DNA of 64,000 bases. Source: CAYNWT01 sp964485095. GTDB taxonomy: Bacteria; Planctomycetota; Planctomycetia; Planctomycetales; Planctomycetaceae. This document shows positions 36,328 through 45,568 of the stretch, piece after piece. Location of the stretch: assembly GCA_964485095.1 (NCBI GenBank), contig CAZAIB010000002.1:71351-135350 (forward strand), read 5' to 3'. Position 1 is the stretch's first letter. Every line of letters starts with the position of its first letter. The translations under genes and the position numbers were made by a program. Under the pieces are notes generated by a model. It made no database searches. It was not told where the DNA came from and saw nothing but the letters and a program-made list of their open reading frames with translations.

Positions 36328-37473
36328 ATGGTTCGAGCACGCGACTGGGTCAAATCGACTTTCGACCCGCAAAAAGATATCGAGATCAACAAGATCTTCC
36401 GTCTGGCGATTAAGCACGAAGCGTCGGATATTCACCTACAGGTTGGCCGACCGCCCGTGTTTCGTATGGCTGGTGGTCTTCGCGAATTGGAAATGTCGCC
36501 CATCAGCGAAGAGATGATGGTGAAGCTGACGTTTCCCATGATGGACCAGCGAAACCTGGACATCTTCCACCGAGACGGCGGCGCTGACTATGCGAAGATC
36601 GTCGATCTGGACGGCGACCCGTGGCGGTTCCGAGTGAACCTGTTTACTCAACTGGGTCTCATCGGCATGGTTGCTCGTAAAGTGGAACGCTCCATTCCCC
36701 CATTCGAAGGTTTATACCTTCCCGACGGCATGGAAGAACTTTGCAAGTTCGACCAGGGCATGGTTCTGCTCGCGGGTGTGACGGGTTCCGGTAAGAGTAC
36801 GACGATTGCGTCGATGCTGAACTGGGTCAACCAGAATATGAACAAGCACATTCTGACGATCGAAGACCCGATCGAGTTTGTGTACACGTCAGACAATTGC
36901 CTGATTAACCAGCGTGAAATCGGGATGGATGTCATCGACTTCCACGTCGCCATGAAGCATGCAGTGCGTGAAGACCCGGACATCATGCTGGTGGGCGAAA
37001 TGCGTGACCGCGAAACATTCGAAACTGCGATTCACGCCGCGGAAACCGGTCACCTTGTGTTCGGAACCATTCACGCGCCGGGTGCTCCGGGAACAATTTC
37101 GCGTATTCTCGACCTGTTCCCGTTCGACATGCACAAAGCGATTCGAGCGAGTATGGCGATGAACATGAAAGCGATTTGTGGTCAGAAGCTGCTGAAGACC
37201 GTGGTCGACAAGCCAAGCCGGGTTCCCATCGTTGAGATCATGAAATTCAATCCGACCGTGCGTAAGCTGGTCATGGAAGAACGCGACGAGTCGCTGTTTA
37301 CTGCGATTCAACTTGGTAAGGACGAAGGCATGCAGGCCTTCAACGACAGCCTGTACAGCTTTGTCGATCGAGAAATGGTGAGCCGCGAAGCTGCTTACGA
37401 AATCTCACCCAACGTCGAAGAACTGAAGATGATGATCAAGGGCATCGCCGTGAAGGGAACCGGTATGGTCTAG
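36328..37473 (+). CDS. PilT-like type IV pilus retraction ATPase
   Basis: 381 aa. The GspE/PilT family layout is complete: an N-terminal domain with SDIHLQVG, Walker A GVTGSGKST (K156), the Asp box ILTIEDPIEFV, Walker B DIMLVGEMRD, and the His box GTIHAPGAPGT. Standard PilT has a short AIRNLIRE-like C-terminal motif that is not obvious here, so it could be a PilT/PilU paralogue. It powers pilus retraction on the cytosolic side. A GGAACAG site precedes the ATG. Confidence 0.9.
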   Translation: MVRARDWVKSTFDPQKDIEINKIFRLAIKHEASDIHLQVGRPPVFRMAGGLRELEMSPISEEMMVKLTFPMMDQRNLDIFHRDGGADYAKIVDLDGDPWRFRVNLFTQLGLIGMVARKVERSIPPFEGLYLPDGMEELCKFDQGMVLLAGVTGSGKSTTIASMLNWVNQNMNKHILTIEDPIEFVYTSDNCLINQREIGMDVIDFHVAMKHAVREDPDIMLVGEMRDRETFETAIHAAETGHLVFGTIHAPGAPGTISRILDLFPFDMHKAIRASMAMNMKAICGQKLLKTVVDKPSRVPIVEIMKFNPTVRKLVMEERDESLFTAIQLGKDEGMQAFNDSLYSFVDREMVSREAAYEISPNVEELKMMIKGIAVKGTGMV

Positions 37474-37476
37474 GCA

Positions 37477-37628
37477 AGCAAGCGACTTCCAGTTGCATCG
37501 GTGTGCGGCAGCGACGTCAGACTGTGTTGCTAAGGATCGCTCGCCGCGTGGACGCTTCCTGGGGGCAGATTGCGGAGCGACCGTGAGACTGTGGCCTTCA
37601 CCTACTGGCCCTTACTCGAGAGATGGCA
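37477..37628. repeat. Intergenic repeat, copy A
   Basis: The stretch after pilT matches, with gaps, the stretch after the tRNA-Ser terminator (38343-38482). Shared blocks are TTGCATC-GTGT-(G/A)C-GCAGC, then GTGTTG...ATCGCT-GCCGC, and finally GATGGCACT. No coding potential is seen. Confidence 0.5.
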
Positions 37629-37967
37629 CTAGTTCGCCATTGGCGCGCGCGAAGCTTCGCAGTTCCAGCAGACATCGAACCCTGCATCCACTTCTGAATT
37701 GCACTCGGGGCAGTCCCAGGCTGTCGATTCCGGCGCGCTGGCCTTGCTGATTCGCCATTCTTCGATCAGCTGTTTTGCCTGTTCAGCGTGTTCTTCGTGT
37801 ACCCAGATCCGCGGCGCGGAAGTGTGACCAACAGGTAGCTCGCCGGCACCGCCAGCCAGTGCCTCGCCAACAACGCGTCCCTGGATCTGATGCTCCAGCA
37901 AAAGGCTCACCAACAAATGTGCCTCGGGTGCGTTCAGGGCTGAATAGACTTCGACAATTCTGGACAT
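37629..37967 (-). CDS. DUF2007 protein with C-terminal zinc ribbon
   Basis: 112 aa. The N-terminal domain (about 1-70) matches DUF2007 (VEVYSALNAPEAHLLVSLLLE, then PRIWVHEEHAEQAKQLI), a small ferredoxin-like fold of unknown role. The end has CPEC...CWNC, a zinc ribbon. An AGGAGG site is found before the ATG. It is cytosolic. Its 3' end abuts repeat copy A. Confidence 0.85.
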   Translation of the reverse strand: MSRIVEVYSALNAPEAHLLVSLLLEHQIQGRVVGEALAGGAGELPVGHTSAPRIWVHEEHAEQAKQLIEEWRISKASAPESTAWDCPECNSEVDAGFDVCWNCEASRAPMAN

Positions 37968-38182
37968 GTGTGCCTCCTGTGGATGTGGCCGTAATCATAC
38001 AACGCGCCTGAGCTGCCAATGGTTCACAAATCACCCCGGGTCGGAAGAAACTGCGGCTCACTCACCGCATGATTCTTGTTCTCACTGCATATTCGCGCTG
38101 AAGTCTTCAGGGTCGGCTTGCACAGATTGGCTTTCTCTGAGATATTTCCGCCCACACTGGTGGAGGGCCTTTCAAAAGGCTC

Positions 38183-38188
38183 TATAAT
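38183..38188 (+). promoter_or_regulatory. Likely -10 box of tRNA-Ser
   Basis: A perfect TATAAT lies 9 bases before the tRNA start. No good -35 hexamer is seen at the right spacing. Confidence 0.5.
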
Positions 38189-38197
38189 TCGCCCACC

Positions 38198-38282
38198 GGA
38201 GGGATGGCAGAGTGGCCGAATGCACTGGTCTTGAAAACCAGCGTGCCGCAAGGTACCGGGAGTTCGAATCTCCCTCCCTCCG
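38198..38282 (+). tRNA. tRNA-Ser(UGA)
   Basis: 85 bases; all four arms plus a long class-II variable arm can be drawn. The acceptor GGAGGGA pairs with TCCCTCC, the discriminator base is G, and CCA is not encoded. The anticodon stem is CTGGT/ACCAG with loop CTTGAAA, giving anticodon TGA (UCA codons). The T-arm is GGGAG-TTCGAAT-CTCCC. A terminator follows directly. Confidence 0.97.
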
Positions 38283-38290
38283 CTGAAGCA

Positions 38291-38328
38291 AAACGGGTAA
38301 GTGGATTCGTCCGCTTACCCGTTTTTTA
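38291..38328 (+). terminator. Rho-independent terminator after tRNA-Ser
   Basis: A 14-bp stem with one G-U pair joins 38291-38304 to 38311-38324. It contains ACGGGTAAG/CTTACCCGT and is followed by T residues. Confidence 0.9.
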
Positions 38329-38342
38329 TTTGGCTTCATTCG

Positions 38343-38482
38343 GCAAGTCCCAACTGCATCCGTGTACCGCAGCCGTTAGTTGAAGAACGTGTTGTGGAGA
38401 ATCGCTGGCCGCATACACGGATCTGGGGCTGCCCCTCGGAAACGACCAGCTTCACTAGCATGGCACTGTCACCCGCCAGCCA
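38343..38482. repeat. Intergenic repeat, copy B
   Basis: Diverged partner of 37477-37628. It keeps the same order of blocks: GCATCCGTGT then CGCAGCC, GTGTTG with ATCGCTGGCCGC, and ATGGCACT. Confidence 0.5.
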
Positions 38483-38617
38483 TCAGCTCAGGACCCCATT
38501 TGTACCAGGCCCAACACAACTGGTGTTGGTGCAGCCAGCGCCTTCTGTGAAAATACTGGTCAGAAGGGCCGCGGCGCCTACAAAGCCACTGGAAGACCAT
38601 CGAAAACAGTTGCAACT

Positions 38618-39589
38618 ATGAATCAGGCCACTCGCAGACATCGAAGCTTCTGGCGCGACGCGGTTGCCTGGTCGGGGTCGATCACGCCGTACGTGATGCC
38701 GCACATCTTAATGACTGGCTTGGGCGCGACCATTATCTGCCTCGTTGCCTTTGGTATCGAAAAGCTTCTGGGGCACGAAATCGGTTTGGAAGTTGCCCCG
38801 CATGAGATTGCGGCGGCTGCACTTGGGCTGCTTTTGGTTCTCCGTACGAACGCCGGCTACGACCGCTGGTGGGAAGCTCGAAAAGTCTGGGGCGGCATCG
38901 TCAATCAATGCCGCAACGTTGTGATCAGCGGATTGAGTTACGGCCCCAAAGACGAACAGTGGCGTCAGGAAGTCGTGAAGTGGACAGCGATTTTTCCACA
39001 CACTTGTCGCTGGAAACTGCGCGAGTTGCTTGCGGACGAAACACAGTGTTCCGTCATGACGCCCGCCGATGCTCACGAGCTGAACCAGGCCGAACACATG
39101 CCAAACCTCGTTGCCTACAAGCTGGCAAACCTGCTGAAGGCCGCGCGAGATCAAGGTGAACTCGACGGCTTCGCTTTCATGCAGATCGACCGTGAACGTG
39201 CCTTGCTGATCGACTACATCGGCAAGTGCGAACGCATCCTCGCAACGCCACTCGCAAGAGTTTACTCGATCAAGGTACGGCGGTTTCTGGCTTTGTTCCT
39301 GATGACGCTGCCGTTCCCATTGCTGCACAAGGTCGAGGAAGTTTGGCTCATTCCGCTGCTCACAATGGCTGTTGCATACCCGCTGGTGTCACTGGATCAG
39401 ATCGGCATTGAACTGCAAAACCCATTCGCCAAAGAGAACCTGAGTCACTTGCCCATCGGTCGCATCTGCCGCAACATCGAAGGCAACCTGGTGGCTTTGC
39501 TGAAAGGCAAGCCGGAACCGAATCCGACCAGCGATCTTGACCAGCCAGCAGTCAGCGAACGCATCGCCGTCACGAGAGCGGAAGGTTAG
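38618..39589 (+). CDS. Bestrophin-like (UPF0187) chloride channel
   Basis: 323 aa. Four transmembrane helices are visible. The family hallmark LRTNAGYDRWWEARKVWG lies near residues 72-90, and FPFPLLHKVEEVWLIPLL-like segments follow later in the chain. Bacterial bestrophins form pentameric anion (or cation) channels. The first two hydrophobic segments flank the MPHILMTGLGATIICLVAF region. It stands alone. Ion specificity cannot be read. Confidence 0.9.
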   Translation: MNQATRRHRSFWRDAVAWSGSITPYVMPHILMTGLGATIICLVAFGIEKLLGHEIGLEVAPHEIAAAALGLLLVLRTNAGYDRWWEARKVWGGIVNQCRNVVISGLSYGPKDEQWRQEVVKWTAIFPHTCRWKLRELLADETQCSVMTPADAHELNQAEHMPNLVAYKLANLLKAARDQGELDGFAFMQIDRERALLIDYIGKCERILATPLARVYSIKVRRFLALFLMTLPFPLLHKVEEVWLIPLLTMAVAYPLVSLDQIGIELQNPFAKENLSHLPIGRICRNIEGNLVALLKGKPEPNPTSDLDQPAVSERIAVTRAEG

Positions 39590-39664
39590 TCAGCGCGCTC
39601 GGTTCTTTTGACACGGCGGGACTTCCATTGGTAGTGTTGAGATGTTCAACCTGTGGAGGTCGCT

Positions 39665-41425
39665 ATGCGTTGGTGCGTGTTTGTTGGTTTTGCCGCCTTT
39701 ACTTTTATTCCCCCTGCGTTCGGGCAGGACGGAGAGGATGCGCCTGACCCGGTTTTGAACTCCGGTAGCCTTGAGCAATTGCTGGAGTTTGTCATCGACC
39801 CGGATGGCTACTTCCGACTGAAACAACACGGCGACAACGAGGAAGGGGATGGTGACGAGCCGGAGGAAGCCGCGAAGCCAGAACCGGAGCCAGAACGCAG
39901 TGGAATTGCCAGGCTTTTTGGGTTGAGAGGCGGCGCCCGCGTTGCACGTGCACCTCGGCAAATCGAAGCGGATTCGCCTACCGAAAGACTGTTTCAGGAA
40001 GTCATGGCCGACTCGGGAGCCAGAGGAAGTTCCACCAGCAGTGGCGGTAACGAACGAACAGTTGGGCGCAATGGTCCGAATGCGAAGGGCCAGCTTGTCA
40101 TCCGTGGCGGAGGAAATGAACGTGAGCTGGAACTTACAGAACTCAAAGGCACGATGCGCAGTTTCCTGGTCGCTGATAAGGATCAGGTGACGCGGTTCCT
40201 GATGTTCTCGCCAGAAGAATTAGTACTGATCGTGCGCGACCACAAGGGTGTGCGTGTCAGTTCCGTACTGGATGAAAAGGTTGAGACTCTCGCAGGTAAG
40301 TCGTTCGCTGAATTGGTTCAAAGTAACGAGGACTACTTTACAAACGACCTGGCCCCGGCACTCGCAGATCTAGTCACTCTGCCGACCAGGAAAGCCGGCG
40401 GTCTTGAAAAGCTGCCGAGCCCGATTGAGAAGGCTGAAGAGCAACCTGACAACAATGCAAACGGTGGGATGTTTGGAGTTCCTCAGCGTCGAGAAGCGAC
40501 AAAGGTTTGGTCGAACCCCACGGCCCTTGAGTCGCTCAGGCCGTTGGTTCATTTCCACCTATCGAACCGCAGGCTGAGATTTAATCGCGCACTCGGTCGG
40601 AAGGGCCTGTTGGACGAAGAACAAAAAAAGGTGCGCGCGAAGCAGGATGCGGCGTTGGCTGAAGCAATCGACAGGCTGAAAGGGGCGGGAGCCACACCAA
40701 TGCAAATCGCGGAAATGCGGCGGACATTCCGACGTGCGAGTGAGGTTCCCCAGGACCGGTTCGGGATGAGGGCCGGCAGGAATGACGAGTCCCCCATCTC
40801 GGCTCAGTTCGACGATTTTCGACGCGTTCTGGGAGCTTATTCGTCGGGAGGTTCGTGGGGCCGGAACACGTTCTCTCGCTCATTTTCGTATAATTTGGTC
40901 GGGGGTGAAATCTCCGAACAACGTAACACGCGTGAACTGACCGTGTATGACCCGGACACAAAGGTTCGCATTGCCGATAAGTCAGGCTCTACGCAAATCA
41001 GTGTTGAGAGTGATAATCGGCTACTCGTGTTCACGCAATCCGACAAGCCTGCAATGTGCACATTGATGACACTGGTTGACGACAAACCAAACCTCATCAA
41101 GGCGCGTTCCCTGGTGGCTTTGATTAAGAAGGCAGAAGCAAGCTACCAACGCGATTTCGTCAAGCCGCTGGCAAAGCTGGGCTTCACCGGCCTGGATCCA
41201 TTCGACAAAGAACTGGTGACTGAACTAAGCCGAAGGCTGACGGACGAACTCCCAAAGGGGAAGCTCAGCACGAAGTCATTGGACACGGCCATGGACAGCC
41301 GCGTTGTCCCGCTGCTGAACGATCCGGAATACCTGGCCGCCGCCGAGAAGTATCTTGATGACGAGAAACGTTCAACACTCCGAAAACGAATCATCCAGCT
41401 CCGCCGCGCTGAGTCGAGAGAATGA
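39665..41425 (+). CDS. Secreted protein with duplicated unknown domain
   Basis: 586 aa from the ATG at 39665, which has a perfect GGAGGT site; a GTG 12 bases earlier overlaps that site and is unlikely. A signal peptide ends near PAFGQ. An acidic Glu/Pro-rich stretch follows (about 60-75). Two similar about 95-residue domains are seen: one about 145-235 (from NERELELTEL), and one about 415-510 (from QRNTRELTVYD). Both end in a helix with a Tyr and a following L-A-P/VKP-L-A-x-L pattern. No known family is recognised. It is likely exported; the role is unknown. Confidence 0.75.
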   Translation: MRWCVFVGFAAFTFIPPAFGQDGEDAPDPVLNSGSLEQLLEFVIDPDGYFRLKQHGDNEEGDGDEPEEAAKPEPEPERSGIARLFGLRGGARVARAPRQIEADSPTERLFQEVMADSGARGSSTSSGGNERTVGRNGPNAKGQLVIRGGGNERELELTELKGTMRSFLVADKDQVTRFLMFSPEELVLIVRDHKGVRVSSVLDEKVETLAGKSFAELVQSNEDYFTNDLAPALADLVTLPTRKAGGLEKLPSPIEKAEEQPDNNANGGMFGVPQRREATKVWSNPTALESLRPLVHFHLSNRRLRFNRALGRKGLLDEEQKKVRAKQDAALAEAIDRLKGAGATPMQIAEMRRTFRRASEVPQDRFGMRAGRNDESPISAQFDDFRRVLGAYSSGGSWGRNTFSRSFSYNLVGGEISEQRNTRELTVYDPDTKVRIADKSGSTQISVESDNRLLVFTQSDKPAMCTLMTLVDDKPNLIKARSLVALIKKAEASYQRDFVKPLAKLGFTGLDPFDKELVTELSRRLTDELPKGKLSTKSLDTAMDSRVVPLLNDPEYLAAAEKYLDDEKRSTLRKRIIQLRRAESRE

Positions 41426-41501
41426 CTGAAGCTACAAACGGGTTATTCTGCAATGACCTAGATTTAAGTTGGGCTTGGCGTCGTCATACCGCCCGGACTT
41501 T

Positions 41502-41525
41502 AGTCGGCTGTAAGCCCGGAGAGGG
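41502..41525. repeat. Short intergenic repeat (REP-like)
   Basis: AGTCGGCTGTAAGCCCGGAG plus AGGG. The reverse complement occurs at 59069-59093 with one extra C. GGCTGTAAGCC forms a small palindrome. Confidence 0.55.
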
Positions 41526-41600
41526 CGGCGCTTTTGCCTGCCTGCAGCGGCGCAGCTCTTGCCAGCGCGGGAGACTTCGTCGCCCCGCCCACTGCGACCC

Positions 41601-42509
41601 CTAAGCAGCCGACTCATCAATCTTTGGCGGGTCTTCCACCGGCTCTGATTCAGTCGTTACCACCGCTTGGTTCTCGGCTGCCAGTTCGACCTGCTTGTCC
41701 TTCTTGGGCCGAAAATACTTCCGGGCTTCATTAACCGCGGTTCGTCGCGTGGCGAACCGGACTGCGATCGAAAGCAGGTAGTCACGCCAACGCGGAATGT
41801 GATACTGCTTCCGCTTCTCCAGTGCTTTGATCGCTCGTTTGGCGACCTTGCTTGGAGGTTGCGATGAGTGCTTTTGCAACCAGTTCGGAATTCCGGCTCG
41901 ATCGAAGAATTCCGTTTCGGTCACGCCCGGGCACAACCCCATGACCGTGACACCGCGGTCTCGCACCTCTGCCCACAACGCTTCGCTGAAGTGCAGGACG
42001 TAGGCCTTGCTGGCTGCGTAGGCCGCCATGTAGGCAACTGGTTGGAACGCGGCCAGTGACGAAACGTTGATCACCGCGCCGTGTCGGCGTTCCAACATGT
42101 CCGGCAGAACCGCGTAGGTGAGATCCGTGACGGCCGAAATGTTTAACTCGACCATTTGCTTAATGCGATCCGGGTCGGTGTGTTCGACATCGCCAACATG
42201 AGCGAACCCGGCGTTGTTGATGAGCAGCTCAACCTGCAACCCACGTTCGGCGATCTGCTGCATCAGCCATCGGGACTTCCCCGGGACAGACAAATCGCAC
42301 GGGATAATTTCGGTGCGGCAACCGTGCCGAGTGTGCAGTTCTTCGGCGAGTTCCTTAAGCAACGGTTCTCGTCGCGCGGTGAGGATGACGTGCATCCCGC
42401 GAGCAGCCAGACGGCGCGCGAACTCAGCACCGATACCTGATGAGGCACCCGTGACTAACGCCCAACGCTCATTCCATGCGTCCAACAAAAGGTCGACTCC
42501 GAAAACCAA
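41601..42509 (-). CDS. SDR family NAD(P)-dependent oxidoreductase
   Basis: 302 aa classical short-chain dehydrogenase. Cofactor site TGASSGIG, NNAG (LLINNAGF), the catalytic Ser of NVSSLAAF, and YAASK with the Tyr and Lys are all present. The best available start is TTG at 42509; no ATG fits upstream. About 50 residues after the SDR core form a basic tail with Lys/Arg. It diverges from the nnrE gene. The substrate is unknown. Confidence 0.9.
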   Translation of the reverse strand: MVFGVDLLLDAWNERWALVTGASSGIGAEFARRLAARGMHVILTARREPLLKELAEELHTRHGCRTEIIPCDLSVPGKSRWLMQQIAERGLQVELLINNAGFAHVGDVEHTDPDRIKQMVELNISAVTDLTYAVLPDMLERRHGAVINVSSLAAFQPVAYMAAYAASKAYVLHFSEALWAEVRDRGVTVMGLCPGVTETEFFDRAGIPNWLQKHSSQPPSKVAKRAIKALEKRKQYHIPRWRDYLLSIAVRFATRRTAVNEARKYFRPKKDKQVELAAENQAVVTTESEPVEDPPKIDESAA

Positions 42510-42569
42510 TACACACTGATGGTATCATACGGCCCAATTGCCAACTACCACGAGATTCGCGTGAAACCA

Positions 42570-43250
42570 ATGATTGTTAGCCCCAAATTACGGCCACTCA
42601 GCCGTTCAGAAGTGCGCGAGGTTGATAGACGTTCGATTGAGGAATGCCATCTGCCAGGCATTGTGTTGATGGAGAACGCGGGTCGCGGCGCGACGGAGAT
42701 GCTGTTGGAACTCGGTCTCAGTGAACCGGTTTACATCCTTGCCGGCAAAGGTAACAACGGCGGCGATGGTTTCGTGATCGCCCGGTTGCTGCAGCTCGCC
42801 GACATCCGAGCTCATGTGCTGACGCCTTTCCAACAAACAGATGTCGGCGGCGACGCGCTGATTCAGATGAACGTGTTGCTGGCCGCGGGAATACCGATTG
42901 AGTTCGGCGTGACCGCCACTGATATCGCCGACCGAGTGACTTCGACTGCGTGGATTATCGACGCGTTGCTGGGAACCGGCGCGCAGGGAGCGGTTCGAGA
43001 ACCGGTCGGCGCGATTGCTGAAGTTGTCAACAAGTCAGCGGCGAGAGTTGTGTCGATTGATGTGCCGACAGGACTGGACTGCGACACGGGCAAGCCGCTT
43101 GGTAAGTCAGTTCGGGCGGACGATACGATTACGTTTGTCGCGCCGAAGATTGGGTTCGGGCCAGGCTCGGCGGCGGAGTACACCGGTCGGGTGCATGTCG
43201 TTGGGATTGGAGCACCGTTGTGTGTGCTGGCAGATTTGGTTGTTCGGTGA
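42570..43250 (+). CDS. nnrE: NAD(P)H-hydrate epimerase
   Basis: 226 aa from the ATG at 42570. It epimerises damaged NAD(P)HX so that the dehydratase (NnrD) can repair it. The YjeF N-terminal domain is recognised from RSIEECHLPGIVLMENAGRG, the GKGNNGGDGFV loop and DALLGTGAQG. The C-terminal dehydratase half is absent, so only the epimerase is encoded. It diverges from the SDR gene. Confidence 0.93.
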   Translation: MIVSPKLRPLSRSEVREVDRRSIEECHLPGIVLMENAGRGATEMLLELGLSEPVYILAGKGNNGGDGFVIARLLQLADIRAHVLTPFQQTDVGGDALIQMNVLLAAGIPIEFGVTATDIADRVTSTAWIIDALLGTGAQGAVREPVGAIAEVVNKSAARVVSIDVPTGLDCDTGKPLGKSVRADDTITFVAPKIGFGPGSAAEYTGRVHVVGIGAPLCVLADLVVR

Positions 43251-43320
43251 GGAGTGAGTACAGGGTTCCGAACGACAAGAATTTCAAATAGCTGGATCTC
43301 AAATCTCAAATCTGAAGTCT

Positions 43321-44136
43321 CTACCCATCTCCCTCAGCGTCCGTCCCCTCAGCCTCAGTCTCTTCCGCCGCCGCCTCATCCTCACGAACCTTGTCCCTGT
43401 CCTCGTGGCCTTCCAGCGGTGGCATGACGTAAATCTCGTTGTACTCCACTGGTTGCTCTGCCCGGTATTGGTGGTGCCGCAGCAGTTCCAGAATCGCCAG
43501 GAAGATGCCCACGATGTGGCTGGGAACCTTCTCGTCTGAAAAGAAATCACTGAACCGAATGCGCGGCTGTTCTCGCAGGCGAGCCCGAATGCGGTCGGAC
43601 CAGACGGTGATCGGAATGTCCTCGCGCTTCACGCTGGTTTCTTCTTCGGTGTCAGCTCGCTTAATGATGCGAGCCAAGGCGCTGACGAGGTCCCAGAGTT
43701 CGACTTCTCGAATCTGATCCTTCGCCAGGTCGCGGCGCTCAGATGGACGATCGTTAGACAGTCGCGGGTAGCGTTCCTGCCAGGCGGCCGCCTGTTCCTC
43801 CAGCGATTCGGCCGCATCGCGATACTGCCGATACTCAAGCAACTTCCGAATCAAATCCGCGCTGGTTTCTTCTTCCTCAAATTCTTCTACCTCTTCCACT
43901 TTCGGAATCAGTAGTCGAGCTTTGATTTCCAGCAGCGCACTGGCGGTGACCAGGAAGTCTCCGATGCCGTCCAGGTCAAGAACCTCAAGAACCTTGATGA
44001 GTTCCAGGAACTCATCCGCGATTCGCGCAAGCGATACCTTGCGGATGTCAACTTCCTGACGGCGCACGAGATACAGCAGCAGGTCCATTGGACCGTCGTA
44101 CAGCGCATCTTGAACTCGGTAGTCGGCAATCAGCAT
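43321..44136 (-). CDS. scpA: Segregation and condensation protein A
   Basis: 271 aa kleisin subunit of the SMC-ScpAB complex that organises and segregates the chromosome. The N-terminal family signature YDGPMDLLLYLVRRQEVDIR is clear, then LLEIKARLLIPK. An acidic stretch follows. The C-terminal winged-helix part reads IVGIFLAILELLRHHQYRAEQ, followed by a highly acidic tail rich in Glu. scpB and smc are not in the window. Confidence 0.94.
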   Translation of the reverse strand: MLIADYRVQDALYDGPMDLLLYLVRRQEVDIRKVSLARIADEFLELIKVLEVLDLDGIGDFLVTASALLEIKARLLIPKVEEVEEFEEEETSADLIRKLLEYRQYRDAAESLEEQAAAWQERYPRLSNDRPSERRDLAKDQIREVELWDLVSALARIIKRADTEEETSVKREDIPITVWSDRIRARLREQPRIRFSDFFSDEKVPSHIVGIFLAILELLRHHQYRAEQPVEYNEIYVMPPLEGHEDRDKVREDEAAAEETEAEGTDAEGDG

Positions 44137-44476
44137 CCGTGCATCTCGCGGTTAGCGACGTAGTCGTCGAAGAAGTCTACCTACCCTTTGAAATCGGAAT
44201 TGTTGGGCGGCTTGCTTGAGCCTGCTACCAGATTGGTTGGCCAAGGCTACCCATCTTGCCAACTGTCGATGCACCAAAGCGTGGCCGAAGTGCAACATCG
44301 GCACGGATTGCCCCAGTCTTAGAACCAGATTCGGACCTGCATCCCCTTCAGCCGCGCTGGCTTTCCGTTGGATACTTCGGCGGGGAAAAGAAGTCCTTGA
44401 CCAGGGTATGTGTTCAGTAAACAGTTGAACTGATGGCTGTGGTAAGGCAGTCGGTTCGAACAGGAAGAGGTTCTCC
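44137..44476. other. Divergent intergenic region
   Basis: About 340 bases between scpA (minus) and the Pro-rich gene (plus). No gene, repeat or strong structure is recognised. It must hold both promoters. Confidence 0.4.
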
Positions 44477-45181
44477 ATGAATAGACTTTTCACTTGGGCT
44501 CTCGCAGCCAGTTTCGCCCTTGGCACCTTCGCAGCGGCCGACGCGGCTAAGAAAAAGTCAGTCAAACAATCGCTTAGAGTCCCGCCGGCTCCAACGAATG
44601 TGATTCCGGCATCTGCTGAAGCACGGCAAGTCACGCTTAGCGTTCTTAAGCTGCCGCCAGCTCAGGTATTGCACCCACCAAAGCTGGAACCGATTCCCGA
44701 AGCGCCCGGCGCTCCTATCTTTCAGGTTCCTGTTCCGGCTGATCCGGGGCAGAGATCAGAAGTGATTTCGGAGGTGCCGCCATCGCCTGTGTACCGGCCG
44801 CTGGTTCCGCCACCGGTTGCGACCTTCGACATTCCGCAGACACCGCCAGTCGTACATGCTCCGATTGAACCCAACTACACGCCAGTTCTCACGGCTCCAG
44901 CAATCCCAATGTTTGAGCGGGTGCGTTATGTCAGCGAACGCAAGAAGGCTCCGGATGCAGTCACCAAGGTGATTGTGATTAAGGATCCCACACAGCGGCG
45001 AGCAGCAGCCGCAGATCCGGAACGGTGTGTGGCAATTGAAATTTGCGTCCCACCTTGTGAGTGCGAGAAGGTCACGCCCAACAAGTCAGGCAACCGCATT
45101 CGCTACCACTACGGAAAGTACGGCGTAGAAGTGCGAATCAAGAACGGACGAGTCGTAGTGGCTTATCACGCTCGAAAGTAG
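44477..45181 (+). CDS. Secreted Pro-rich protein with basic C-terminal domain
   Basis: 234 aa. A signal peptide ends near AAADA, and GAGG precedes the ATG. Residues about 35-150 are Pro/Val-rich with long extended stretches. The end has two close Cys pairs (CVAIEICVPPCECE) and a basic beta-like part (SGNRIRYHYGKYGVEVRIKNGR). A cell-envelope role is likely; no family is recognised. A terminator follows. Confidence 0.75.
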   Translation: MNRLFTWALAASFALGTFAAADAAKKKSVKQSLRVPPAPTNVIPASAEARQVTLSVLKLPPAQVLHPPKLEPIPEAPGAPIFQVPVPADPGQRSEVISEVPPSPVYRPLVPPPVATFDIPQTPPVVHAPIEPNYTPVLTAPAIPMFERVRYVSERKKAPDAVTKVIVIKDPTQRRAAAADPERCVAIEICVPPCECEKVTPNKSGNRIRYHYGKYGVEVRIKNGRVVVAYHARK

Positions 45182-45210
45182 CGAACGCATCCACAGGGCA
45201 ATTGACAAAA

Positions 45211-45239
45211 GGCCGAGCGCGCAAGCACTCGGCCTTTTT
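45211..45239 (+). terminator. Rho-independent terminator
   Basis: GGCCGAG (45211-45217) pairs with CTCGGCC (45228-45234), followed by TTTTT. It ends the Pro-rich secreted-protein gene. Confidence 0.88.
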
Positions 45240-45286
45240 CTTTGTCAGTTCGCAGCAGTCGCGTTAAGGCTCGTCTGAGACGAGAC

Positions 45287-45505
45287 TTAAATCACGCCGC
45301 CGTGTGTTCGGTATGGCGTCGCCAGGTCAGGCAAGTCCAACCCCCAGATCCGTTCCCAGATCTCCGGGATGTGCCGGAATCCTTCTGAGACGTAGATCAG
45401 TTGACGTGCACGCACGTCTCGCGATGGGTTGTAGATTGGCAAGAAGCAGCCGATGTTGATGCTGCAAATTGCAAGAATGATGGCGACCGTGAGTCTCTTC
45501 CGCAT
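45287..45505 (-). CDS. Small conserved lipoprotein
   Basis: 72 aa from the ATG at 45505, which has a GGAG site; a start at 45523 is less likely. The signal ends in INIGC, a lipobox. The mature part has CFLPIYNPSRD, then RQLIYVSEGFRHIPEIWERIW and a TPYRTHGG-x-I end. I recall this pattern in small planctomycete proteins with a conserved HGG-I terminus. The function is unknown. It follows the HU gene by 63 bp and may be co-transcribed with it. Confidence 0.7.
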   Translation of the reverse strand: MRKRLTVAIILAICSINIGCFLPIYNPSRDVRARQLIYVSEGFRHIPEIWERIWGLDLPDLATPYRTHGGVI

Positions 45506-45568
45506 GTCAAACACTCCTCGCATGATGTGCGGAACGCGTTGGTAAGTCTGGCTTTAGGTGAACCAGAC

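Larger units (their letters stand above)
38283..38617. other. Intergenic region between tRNA-Ser and bestrophin gene
   Basis: About 335 bases with no gene. It holds the tRNA terminator and intergenic repeat copy B (38343-38482). The rest shows nothing recognisable. Confidence 0.5.

Noticed and set aside
44152..44634. 160-codon minus-strand frame
   Set aside because: It spans the divergent intergenic region and the signal peptide of the Pro-rich gene; there is no ribosome site.
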